Assembly: GCA_002422725.1 (NCBI GenBank)
Contig: DITE01000035.1
Coordinates: 1 to 64,000 of the forward strand
Length of the DNA: 64,000 bases
Direction: 5' to 3'
Source of the DNA: Bacteroidales bacterium UBA6192
GTDB taxonomy: Bacteria; Bacteroidota; Bacteroidia; Bacteroidales; F082
The notes beneath the pieces were generated by a model. It was not told the DNA's origin and did no database searches. It worked only from the letters and a program-made list of their open reading frames with translations. The position numbers were made by a program, and so were the translations under genes. Numbering within the stretch: position 1 is the stretch's first letter; each line of letters begins with the position of its first letter. Below are positions 43,316 to 50,431 of this stretch, one piece after another.

Positions 43316-44828
43316 CAGTGGGCAAAGCAGCAAGCCCCATGCCCTGACAATGGCTAATATGCCACAAGGCAGCTTGTATACCGATGAGAACCAGTCCATC
43401 GAATGGACACATTTCGACCAACCCGAATCTATCGAACAAGGCACAAAAAGGCTCGAGTTCACCTATGGCCACCACCGGCAACGCATCTGGCAGCACCTGA
43501 AGCAAAGTGGGGGCGAAACAACAAAAACCTTTGCAGGCAATTGCGAGTTTGTGAGTATTGACGGGCAGCAGTATACCTACACCTACCTCAGCAGTCCGGC
43601 AGGCATGTTTGGCATACATGTTAAAAGACCGGATGGCACCTCAGAGCTGTTTTACATCCACGCGGATCATTTAGGCTCGCTACACACCTTCACCGACGAA
43701 AACGGTGACCTGCTGCAAGAGTTGAGTTTTGACCCTTGGGGAACCCGCCGCGACCCAAACACCTGGACTGTATTCACAGGCACAGCAACCACGCCACTGT
43801 TCGACCGCGGGTTTACGGGCCACGAACACCTTGACGGCTTCCAACTCATCAACATGAATGGCCGCCTCTACGACCCGGTGGTCTCACACATGCTCTCGTC
43901 CGACAACTATGTGCAATCGCCTGATTTTAGCCAGAGTTTTAACAGGTACAGCTATGCATGGAATAATCCGTTGGTTTATACGGATCCGAGTGGGGAAATG
44001 TTAATGGCTCCATTCTTTTTGATGGCAATGGTAGCGGATTACACAAGTAACTTGATAAATGGAGTTCACGATCCTTTAGGCACAGCATACAAAAATGTAA
44101 CAGGAACTATTAGCGGCATAAATAATGCTGCACGAATTCCAATTTATCAGAATCAAAACACCAATATTTCAGTTGGATTAGATCCTTTTAATTTTGGAGT
44201 TTCTTTGGACGCTTCATTTCAAAGTGGCGATGTTTCACACACGATTTATGGTGGTTATGGCTGTTTTGGAGCTAATTATGGAGTCTCAAGGACTATTAAA
44301 ATAGGCGATTTTACTTTTTCTCATGGAATTGGCTACAGTAGTGGGGTGACAAATTTGTTTTCAGAAAATCCTGAGATTATTCGTGGTTATCAAGCTTTTG
44401 GCGGGGCTTCTTATTTTGACAGGAACAGGAATCAGCGTTTTTCGTTTGGGTTAACTTCTTTTGATGGAAGTCACGCACAAAATAACTGGTTTGTCAGCTA
44501 TGGAAGAGGCGATTTTTCTTTTGCAATGACCAATGATGCATTCACCGGTAGTGATTGGTACCGGACTGCAGCAGCTGAAATTGGCCTTGGCGAAGTGTCG
44601 TTTGGATTCAATCTTTTTACTACTGAACCGCCGTTGGAGGAGTACCAGCGAAAGCCTAAACAATTAGGTAGTGACACAGAATACATATCACCAATACACG
44701 GTAAAAATCCGTTAGGAACCTATAAAACTGGTAGTCGGGTTTTTGCCGGAATGTATTTGGGCTATCGAAATGGGAACAGGGTAAGCAGATTTGGTATAGA
44801 CGCAGCATGGGTTCAAGACCTTTTTTAA
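43266..44828 (+). CDS. Displaced RHS cassette with type-23-like tip, frameshifted at its end
   Basis: The 520-residue frame has an RHS core (residues ~25-243, GHEHLDGFQLIN, SYAWNNPLVYTDPSGE). A glycine-rich type-23-like tip follows (about 244 onward: ISVGLDPFNFGVSLDASF, GDFTFSHGIGYSSGV, AEIGLGEVSFGFNLFTTEPP, GMYLGYRNGNRVSRFGID). It stops early at 44828 with WVQDLF. The remaining 39 codons lie in another frame up to 44946. It has no signal peptide. ATG 43266 is only five bases past a -7 element, so the true start is unclear. A lipoprotein gene follows at 44949. Confidence 0.7.
   Translation: MDNAATIYQAVRAFEACSGQSSKPHALTMANMPQGSLYTDENQSIEWTHFDQPESIEQGTKRLEFTYGHHRQRIWQHLKQSGGETTKTFAGNCEFVSIDGQQYTYTYLSSPAGMFGIHVKRPDGTSELFYIHADHLGSLHTFTDENGDLLQELSFDPWGTRRDPNTWTVFTGTATTPLFDRGFTGHEHLDGFQLINMNGRLYDPVVSHMLSSDNYVQSPDFSQSFNRYSYAWNNPLVYTDPSGEMLMAPFFLMAMVADYTSNLINGVHDPLGTAYKNVTGTISGINNAARIPIYQNQNTNISVGLDPFNFGVSLDASFQSGDVSHTIYGGYGCFGANYGVSRTIKIGDFTFSHGIGYSSGVTNLFSENPEIIRGYQAFGGASYFDRNRNQRFSFGLTSFDGSHAQNNWFVSYGRGDFSFAMTNDAFTGSDWYRTAAAEIGLGEVSFGFNLFTTEPPLEEYQRKPKQLGSDTEYISPIHGKNPLGTYKTGSRVFAGMYLGYRNGNRVSRFGIDAAWVQDLF
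43330..43997 (+). repeat. RHS-core homology arm 3
   Basis: This third copy of the RHS core ends at DPSGE. Its first part matches arm 2 nearly base for base, and its middle part (about 43632-43686) matches arm 1 exactly over about 50 bases. This mosaic implies past exchange among the three. Confidence 0.85.
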
Positions 44829-44946
44829 AAATGGGATTCACCGATGGGTGGTGCCAACACCCTATTTTAATACAAACTACGGTTCACCTTCTGCACCATT
44901 CCTGCAAGGGGGGTACGTAAATCCATTTTCACTTTATACATTTTAA
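44829..44946 (+). pseudogene. Out-of-frame end of the type-23-like tip
   Basis: If one T is removed from the T6 run at 44821-44826, the reading continues as KNGIHRWVVPTPYFNTNYGS and ends GGYVNPFSLYTF at 44946. This ending matches GGYMNPFSLYPF of the tip fragment ending at 45921. So the tip is disrupted by one extra base in T6A5, either a true mutation, a phase-variable tract or a read error. Confidence 0.75.
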
Positions 44947-44948
44947 TC

Positions 44949-45539
44949 ATGAAATCTATTCATGTAATAATCGGATGCTGTATTCTATTTCTGTTTGGGT
45001 CATGTGTAAGCCCAATCAATTGTCGGAAGCACTTTACAGTATTTATGGATTCTATTTCTGTCTCAAACCATAAATATCAAATTCGAGTGGACGGAATATT
45101 TGTTTCAGTAAATCAGCGTGGTGCTTTTGCTTTATACAATGGTGGTAAAGCAAAGTTTATTGATTCTTATCTTCCCATTGGTAATGAATTTTGGTTACAC
45201 CCAGATAAAATGATTTCAATTATTGAGAATCAAATAAATATAATTGGGAAGGAGGGAGCCGGCCATTATAAACAAGTGAGTGATACTATAATTATTCAGT
45301 CATTTGGTATTTCTAATGACCAACTTTGCCGCAGATCAGTATATGAATCTAAAGGCATCATACTCAATGATTCAACCATAAAAGTGTTTTCTGATTACTC
45401 ATATTGGTTCGATTCTGAACTCATCAAAGAACCGAACATTTATCGCTTATACAAAACCGATCTCAAGCCTGACAGCACATTGGCATGGTTTAATAAAAAA
45501 CGTTGGTATAAAAAAAACTTGCATGAGAGTAGGAGGTAA
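44949..45539 (+). CDS. Lipoprotein of the type-23-tip-associated family (candidate immunity protein)
   Basis: The 196-residue protein has a lipoprotein signal ending LFGSC (Cys19) and SPINCRKHFTVF. The body has VDGIFVSVNQRGAFALYNGG, SDTIIIQSFGISNDQLCRRSVYE, KGIILNDSTIKVFSDY, LIKEPNIYRLY and the end DSTLAWFNKKRWYKKNLHES. It starts two bases after the (frameshifted) end of the type-23-like tip. Close relatives follow at 45945 and 46777 (broken). Family membership is clear from shared motifs. The immunity role is inferred from the repeated tip-lipoprotein order. Confidence 0.65.
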   Translation: MKSIHVIIGCCILFLFGSCVSPINCRKHFTVFMDSISVSNHKYQIRVDGIFVSVNQRGAFALYNGGKAKFIDSYLPIGNEFWLHPDKMISIIENQINIIGKEGAGHYKQVSDTIIIQSFGISNDQLCRRSVYESKGIILNDSTIKVFSDYSYWFDSELIKEPNIYRLYKTDLKPDSTLAWFNKKRWYKKNLHESRR

Positions 45540-45921
45540 CTTATATACTACAGCCGAAATTGGCATTGGCGAAGTTTCGTTTGGATTCAATCTTTTTACT
45601 ACTGAACCGCCGTTGGAGGAGTTTAAAAAAGGGTATGGAGAAACTACCGATTATAAATCTGTTTGGGGACATAACAAAAAAGGCACTTATTCAGGTGGAG
45701 AAAGAGTATATGCCGGGCTATATCTTGGCTATAGAAACGGAAACAAGGTAAGCAGGTTTGGAATAGATAGCCCAGGTGTTCAGGAGTTTACGCAAAACTT
45801 TATTCATGGAAAATATTTTCCTTTTGTTAATTCACCGTATTTTGACACACGCCTTGGCTCACCCCCTGCAATGTTTTTGCAAGGTGGATATATGAATCCA
45901 TTTTCGCTTTATCCATTTTAA
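45523..45921 (+). pseudogene. Tip fragment of a type-23-like RHS protein
   Basis: The frame overlaps the end of the lipoprotein gene. From about residue 10 it repeats the end of the third cassette: AEIGIGEVSFGFNLFTTEPP is nearly the same in DNA as at 44573-44640. It then runs on to the intact ending GSPPAMFLQGGYMNPFSLYPF. No RHS core or tip start is present, so this is a remnant of a duplication, perhaps translated as a small 132-residue product. The next lipoprotein follows 23 bases on. Confidence 0.7.
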
Positions 45922-45944
45922 TCTGACCCAAAAATATCCTCAAG

Positions 45945-46535
45945 ATGTATAAACATAAACTTATCCAAATAATTTGTTTACCTATTATGATGGTTTCACT
46001 AACGGGTTGTTTTACAAAGAAAAAGGACTTCTACACATATAGATACCCTATAGTGGAATCAGGTAAGTCAATTTCTTTTAAAACTAACGGGTTTTATGCA
46101 CCTATCTCTGGAAAGGCAAGAGTTTTGTTTTTATACAAGACAGGCATAGTGAAAGAAGGCCCTTGGGTTACAGACTTTTTTTTGAACACCTCTAAATATT
46201 TTGATAATATCAATGTAGATTATTACACCCAAATAGGAAAGGAGTACTTTGGTTGTTTTATGATAAAGGATAGTAGTCTTATCATTCAGTATTTTAATCT
46301 TCATACCTCACATAATCTCATTTTTCGCAGATGGGTTTTTGAGTCGAGAGGTGTTGTTCTTAGTGATACATCTTTTATTTTATATACTAATTTTGAATAC
46401 TTAAACAACAATGAGTTATATAAAGAGCCAGTCATATTCATGTATGTACCTTATGAAAACAAACCGGATAGCGCAAATGCCTGGTTTATTAAGAAAAGGT
46501 GGTTTAACAAGAACTTGCACAAAAGCCGTATCTAA
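45945..46535 (+). CDS. Lipoprotein of the type-23-tip-associated family, second intact downstream copy
   Basis: The protein has 196 residues and a lipoprotein signal ending SLTGC. The body is more diverged than its neighbour: FKTNGFYAPISGKARVLFLY, IKDSSLIIQYFNLHTSHN, RRWVFESRGVVLSDTSFIL, ELYKEPVIFMYV. The end DSANAWFIKKRWFNKNLHKS is nearly that of the 44949 gene (DSTLAWFNKKRWYKKNLHES). It follows the orphan tip fragment and shares 3' flanking sequence (GGCTTAATTTCGTC) with the third copy, which shows tandem duplication. Confidence 0.6.
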   Translation: MYKHKLIQIICLPIMMVSLTGCFTKKKDFYTYRYPIVESGKSISFKTNGFYAPISGKARVLFLYKTGIVKEGPWVTDFFLNTSKYFDNINVDYYTQIGKEYFGCFMIKDSSLIIQYFNLHTSHNLIFRRWVFESRGVVLSDTSFILYTNFEYLNNNELYKEPVIFMYVPYENKPDSANAWFIKKRWFNKNLHKSRI

Positions 46536-46564
46536 TACAAAACCAAGTCTGGCTTAATTTCGTC

Positions 46565-46773
46565 ACAAAAAAAGAGTCATCATCGAAAAATCACACAAAT
46601 TTCTCATCGCAAATCAGTGACTTCGCCGTATCAATCCGTATAGGCTATTTCCAAAAAACATATCTTTGTTTTTTGGACAATGCAGCTACGATACATCAGG
46701 CAGTGAGGGCTCTCCTTCTGATCCATTTCTTCAAGGGGGGTACGTAAATCCTTATTCTTTATATACCTTTTAA
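46565..46773 (+). pseudogene. Collapsed cassette: leader repeat joined to the last codons of a type-23-like tip
   Basis: Bases 46565-46715 are a second copy of the leader repeat (including TATCTTTG at 46661-46668). It then runs straight into SPSDPFLQGGYVNPYSLYTF-stop (ending 46773), which equals the last codons of the cassette-3 tip. The whole RHS core and tip between these ends are missing and the frame is broken at the joint. This is best read as an internal deletion. Confidence 0.7.
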
Positions 46774-46776
46774 AAC

Positions 46777-47360
46777 ATGAAGGCTCTATTCATATTATTT
46801 ATTTGTGCTTTTTTAAGTTTAAGCACATCCTGTGTAAGTCCAATCAATTGCCATAAGCAATTTAACATTTATAGGGAACCTTTCAGTAGTTTTGATTCTA
46901 TTGATATTTATTCAGGAATATTTGTTTCACTAAACTGAAGAGATGCATTATGCTTTTTTGATAATGGACTTTCGAAAACCATTTCAAGTTTTGCCTCTAA
47001 TATTAATTCTTTTTGGTTAAACCCAAAGGTAGAAGTTACAAGTCTATTGGAAAATGATCAATATTTTAGGAAAGAACTTTGGGGACATTTTAGAATAATT
47101 AGAGATACTATGATAATTCAGAGTTTTGGTTTATCAAATGATCAGCTTTGCCGCAGAGCAGTTTATGAAACAAAAGGCGTCATACTAAACGATTCGACTA
47201 TTGAAGTGTTCTCTCAATACTCCTATTGGTTTGATCATGAGCTCATAAAGGAACCAATTATCTATAGATTGTTTAAACAGATCAGAAGCCTGACAGCGCT
47301 TTGGCCTGGTTTAGTAAGAAGCGTTGGTATATAAAGAACTTACATGAGAGCCGTATATAA
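46777..47360 (+). pseudogene. Broken lipoprotein of the type-23-tip-associated family
   Basis: The signal (MKALFILFICAFLSLSTSC) and SPINCHKQF match the 44949 gene. An in-frame TGA at 46936-46938 interrupts the place that corresponds to the VNQRGA segment, as from a C-to-T change in CGA. The frame resumes with SFWLNPKVEVTSLLEN, DTMIIQSFGLSNDQLCRRAVYE and LNDSTIEVFSQYSYWF. A further frameshift before the end leaves PDSALAWFSKKRWYIKNLHE in another frame, ending at 47360. It is inactive as read. Confidence 0.75.
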
Positions 47361-47460
47361 TGCAAAGCGAAATTTGGCTTAATTTCGTCCCCCCGCTGGC
47401 ACTGATTTGTAACTTAGCGAAGCGATCTCATGAGGCGAAGTCGAATCAGCCGTGACCCGT
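47361..47460. other. Spacer between the last island gene and the right repeat
   Basis: The first ~40 bases resemble the 3' flank of the 45945 gene (GGCTTAATTTCGTC), and the rest shows nothing. With the right repeat and the stretch 47933-48002, this completes a 642-base gene-free region before the Crp/Fnr gene. Confidence 0.5.
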
Positions 47461-47932
47461 TGCAACAAGAAATTCTCTCACCGAAACTATTCTTTCGCAT
47501 GTCCAAAGTTTTTTTTACACACATACGACCCCTCTGGGGACGATGGAATTGATTGTATGGTTTTCTAAACACATCTGACCCCTCTGGGGTCAACAGGCGC
47601 GTTTCGATGGAAATCCCCAACATCTGTCCCGACTCCGTAGGAGTCGCATGTGTATAGAAAAAGCAGAGAAAACAATCACGACCCCAGCGGGGTCGCATGT
47701 TTCGGAGATCAGTTTGTTCTCCGATGCTGCGCGTTTCCCCACGCGTGGTAACGTATTAATTTATGAAAAGCGGACCCCTGTAGCCGCACGAACATCTCTC
47801 CCCGAAACTATTCATTCACGTGGCAAATAGTTTAAAAGTTTTACATTTGCTGTAAGAGTCTCAACTGCGATGAACATGTTGTTGATTGAGTTGAATGATA
47901 CTCGGGCCACGCGATGGGAATCGCGCGGCAGC
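47461..47932. repeat. Intergenic repeat, right copy, flanking the RHS island
   Basis: This copy is similar to 28651-29106 over ~470 bases in the same orientation. Its palindromes are CGACTCCGTAGGAGTCG (47630-47646) and CGACCCCAGCGGGGTCG (47679-47695), again with CATGT after each. Loop bases differ from the left copy while stems are kept, which suggests selection on the folded form. Ends share CACGCGATGGGAATCGCGCG. It is not known from this window whether more copies exist in the genome. Confidence 0.8.
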
Positions 47933-48002
47933 GGTCAGATTTGTTGTTACAATTTCTATTCAGACAATGGTAACAACCAAGGGTATGAACAGCCTAACCC
48001 AA

Positions 48003-48704
48003 CTACCCCCTCAGGCTAATGTCTTTCAGGGCTTCCAGCTTAAGAATTTCGATCCCTTTTCCATCAATCTTGATAATTTGCTCATTTTCGAGATCTTTTA
48101 ATATACGGGTAGCGCTTTCTTTTGTCATGTTTGACAACTCGCCTATTTCCTGACGGGTAATCGATAAACTAAATGAATTGCTTTGATACACCTCATTGGC
48201 AAGATACAAAATAACATCTGCCAGTCTGCCCGGCATTTGTTTTTGGGTAAGGCTTAAAAGCCGTTCAAAATTTTTTGACCCGTTGATGCTGCCGTGCACT
48301 ATCATTGCTTCTGCAAAAGCATGATTTGTCCGGATAAGGTGTTTGACATTCTCAGCAGGAATAAAGCATGATGCTGTCTCCGTTAATGCACTAATTGAGT
48401 AATGATAGCGCATATCAGTAAAAACCCCGGGTCCGCCAAACAACTTCCAGGGTTTCACAATTTCGAGTATTAGTTTCTTCCTGTCAAAGCCTTCCAGATA
48501 CAATTTCGCCATGCCCATTGTCAAACTCACAAAATGGGTGGCCGGAGCACCTTGCTTTATGATTACCTGCCCCGGTTCAAACATAACCTCAAAACGGTCC
48601 TTGTTCAGAACCAATAGTTCTTCCTGACTAAGTAAACTGAAAATGTGCGATTTTTCGTTACAGTTGTCACAGGTTTTACATGCTTGCGATTTGGGATAAT
48701 CCAT
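48003..48704 (-). CDS. Crp/Fnr-family regulator with a possible iron-sulfur cluster
   Basis: The 233-residue protein has a cyclic-nucleotide-binding-like fold (EPGQVIIKQGAPATHFVSL, KLILEIVKPWKLFGGPGVF) and a C-terminal winged helix (LSITRQEIGELSNMTKESAT, RILKDLENEQIIKID). Near the N-terminus C9, C12 and C15 (CKTCDNCNE) and later C113 in TETASCFIPAEN echo the four cluster cysteines of Fnr, whose last one sits in a similar ETSMVCEIPFE context. It may sense oxygen or redox state. Targets are unknown. It faces leftward at the right end of the repeat. Confidence 0.8.
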   Translation of the reverse strand: MDYPKSQACKTCDNCNEKSHIFSLLSQEELLVLNKDRFEVMFEPGQVIIKQGAPATHFVSLTMGMAKLYLEGFDRKKLILEIVKPWKLFGGPGVFTDMRYHYSISALTETASCFIPAENVKHLIRTNHAFAEAMIVHGSINGSKNFERLLSLTQKQMPGRLADVILYLANEVYQSNSFSLSITRQEIGELSNMTKESATRILKDLENEQIIKIDGKGIEILKLEALKDISLRG

Positions 48705-48759
48705 ATATTGTGAATAAAATCAGTTAGATTAAACAATTTAGATGATTGATTTTGTTGAC

Positions 48760-48791
48760 CAAAAATAATCAATAAATTGATATTTCACAAC
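48760..48791 (-). promoter_or_regulatory. Candidate promoter of the Crp/Fnr gene
   Basis: On the minus strand GTTG (48788-48791, 3 of 4 to TTTG) and TATTTTTG (48760-48767, full match to TAnnTTTG) are 20 bases apart. Transcription would begin near 48753, about 49 bases before the start codon. Confidence 0.45.
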
Positions 48792-48931
48792 TTTTTGAAT
48801 GATTTAAACGATAAAGCGGTTTAAAGAAGGAAAGTATCAGATAAAACCTGCCATGAAAATTTAGGAATTTGATGTCATTTTCATTCCGGGAGATGTTTAC
48901 ATTTTATTAAGGGTATAGATGTGTATGAAAA

Positions 48932-49051
48932 GTATTTTTAACTTTGGATGCTAAGGAAACACGCTTGAATAGCGTGAGAAGTACACCAAACCGAACGTTC
49001 AGATGGAAAGAAAACAATGCTCATGATGTTGAAATTATAGATTATCATTAA
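48932..49051 (+). pseudogene. higB: Remnant of a higB toxin gene
   Basis: Reading toward the TAA at 49049-49051, the frame ends RTFRWKENNAHDVEIIDYH. This is the usual C-terminus of HigB/RelE toxins (FRWxxGxAYDVEIVDYH). Upstream only ~20 loosely matching residues remain (LTLDAKETRLNSVR) and no start or core is found. The toxin gene is therefore cut down to its end. The antitoxin gene follows 17 bases later, the normal higBA order. Confidence 0.7.
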
Positions 49052-49068
49052 AATTGGAGAACAATAAA

Positions 49069-49368
49069 ATGGAAAGATTGGCAAATATTCACCCGGGAGA
49101 AATATTATTGGAGGAATTTTTAAAGCCATTTGCAATTACGGCTTACAAATTATCAAAGGACATAGAAATACCACAGACTCGTATCTCTCAAATAATTAAA
49201 GGCAAAAGAAGGATTACAGCAGATACTGCATTGAGATTGAGCTTCTATTTTGGAAATTCAGCCAAATTTTGGCTTGGATTACAAAATGATTTTGACATTG
49301 AAGAGGAAAGAGTGGATAAAGCAGAAATATTTGTGAAAATTAAGAAAAACGCAGCACACGCGGTATAA
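49069..49368 (+). CDS. higA: HigA-family antitoxin (orphan)
   Basis: From ATG 49069 (after a GGAGAAC ribosome site; a TTG at 49054 is less likely) the 99-residue protein reads MERLANIHPGEILLEEFLKP, then a helix-turn-helix (TAYKLSKDIEIPQTRISQIIKGKRRITA) and TALRLSFYFGNSAKFWLGLQ. This is the HigA/VapI pattern. HigA neutralises HigB and represses its own promoter. Here the toxin is a remnant, so the antitoxin is an orphan. The 271 bases downstream show no gene. Confidence 0.85.
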   Translation: MERLANIHPGEILLEEFLKPFAITAYKLSKDIEIPQTRISQIIKGKRRITADTALRLSFYFGNSAKFWLGLQNDFDIEEERVDKAEIFVKIKKNAAHAV

Positions 49369-49639
49369 TAAATTGCCGGGACAGTTGGACTCAAACCTTT
49401 AGTAGTGGCGCAGTAACGCTTTATTATGAGCCGACAATCGAAAATACAACGAACCGCTAATATTCAGGAGTGCATGTGCTGGCTCCGACACGTCATGAAC
49501 TCCCGTTTGAACAAACCCCAGTACTTGTAACTTAGGCTATGGAAAAAGGTTCAATCCGTTAAACCAGGCTGAGATCGCCCCTTTCAAAACCGCAAAATCT
49601 GTATACTTCCTGTACCAACATTTTTTCTACTTTAGCTCA

Positions 49640-50329
49640 ATGAAAAAGCTCCAAAATGGAATACTAATCTGGATGATCCTTGTTTCGGTGTCCGCTGTAT
49701 CACAATCTAAGTTCAACTTTAATCTCCGGTCAGGATTAAGCGTTCCTTTACTTGATTATAGCGCTGACAATCTGGAGAAAGGTTGTTTTACAATGCCCGG
49801 ATTTGTTGTATCACCGGGCTTTAGCTACCAACTTAATCAACAGTTTGACATTGAACTTCAATCGGGTATTTATTTTCATCCGGTTGATGTTTCTTCGCTT
49901 GGGGCAAGCAAAGTTGCCAACGATCCTTTTCTTGAAGATCTTTTTATCCGGAGCGAATCATATCGCCTGATCCGTGTGGCCGGAGGAGGCAATTACAGTG
50001 TTTACAATGGCAGATACTTCGAAGTGGCCTTTAGCGCTCTTGCGGGTATTCTTTGGTCAAAGACACCATATCAGTTATACAAACCAAAATACTTCGGTAC
50101 AGGACCTCCCTACTACGAAATTACTTCAGCACGCGACATGAGTTTTGTTTATGCCGTAGGACTACAAACTGCCTGGAGGTTGAACAATTGCCTTATACTG
50201 ACACTCGGTGCAGATTTTATGCAAGCCAATGCTTCCTATAAGTTTTCAACAGGCAGCGGTATTCGAACGGACAACCGCATGATTTCCACCCTGAATGTTT
50301 CAACTGGAATTAAAGTGGCTGTTTTTTGA
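49640..50329 (+). CDS. Outer-membrane beta-barrel protein (PorT-like fold)
   Basis: The 229-residue protein has a signal peptide ending SAVSQ (about residue 22), then SKFNFNLRSGLSVPLLDY and repeated amphipathic strands (GFVVSPGFSYQLNQQFDIELQSGIYF, FVYAVGLQTAWRLNNCLILTLGADF) to a terminal VAVF. It is an outer-membrane barrel of the 'PorT/OMP_b-brl_2' type found in many Bacteroidota genes. A role in T9SS is not shown; the neighbour porZ is 102 bases away but may be separately transcribed. Confidence 0.6.
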   Translation: MKKLQNGILIWMILVSVSAVSQSKFNFNLRSGLSVPLLDYSADNLEKGCFTMPGFVVSPGFSYQLNQQFDIELQSGIYFHPVDVSSLGASKVANDPFLEDLFIRSESYRLIRVAGGGNYSVYNGRYFEVAFSALAGILWSKTPYQLYKPKYFGTGPPYYEITSARDMSFVYAVGLQTAWRLNNCLILTLGADFMQANASYKFSTGSGIRTDNRMISTLNVSTGIKVAVF

Positions 50330-50431
50330 CTAAATGCCTGTCAAAAATCAGTTGATTCAAGGCAATAAAATAGAATTGATGAAGTTATTAATCAACCCAT
50401 TGTCGGGTATTTTCAATCAACTTTGTACACA

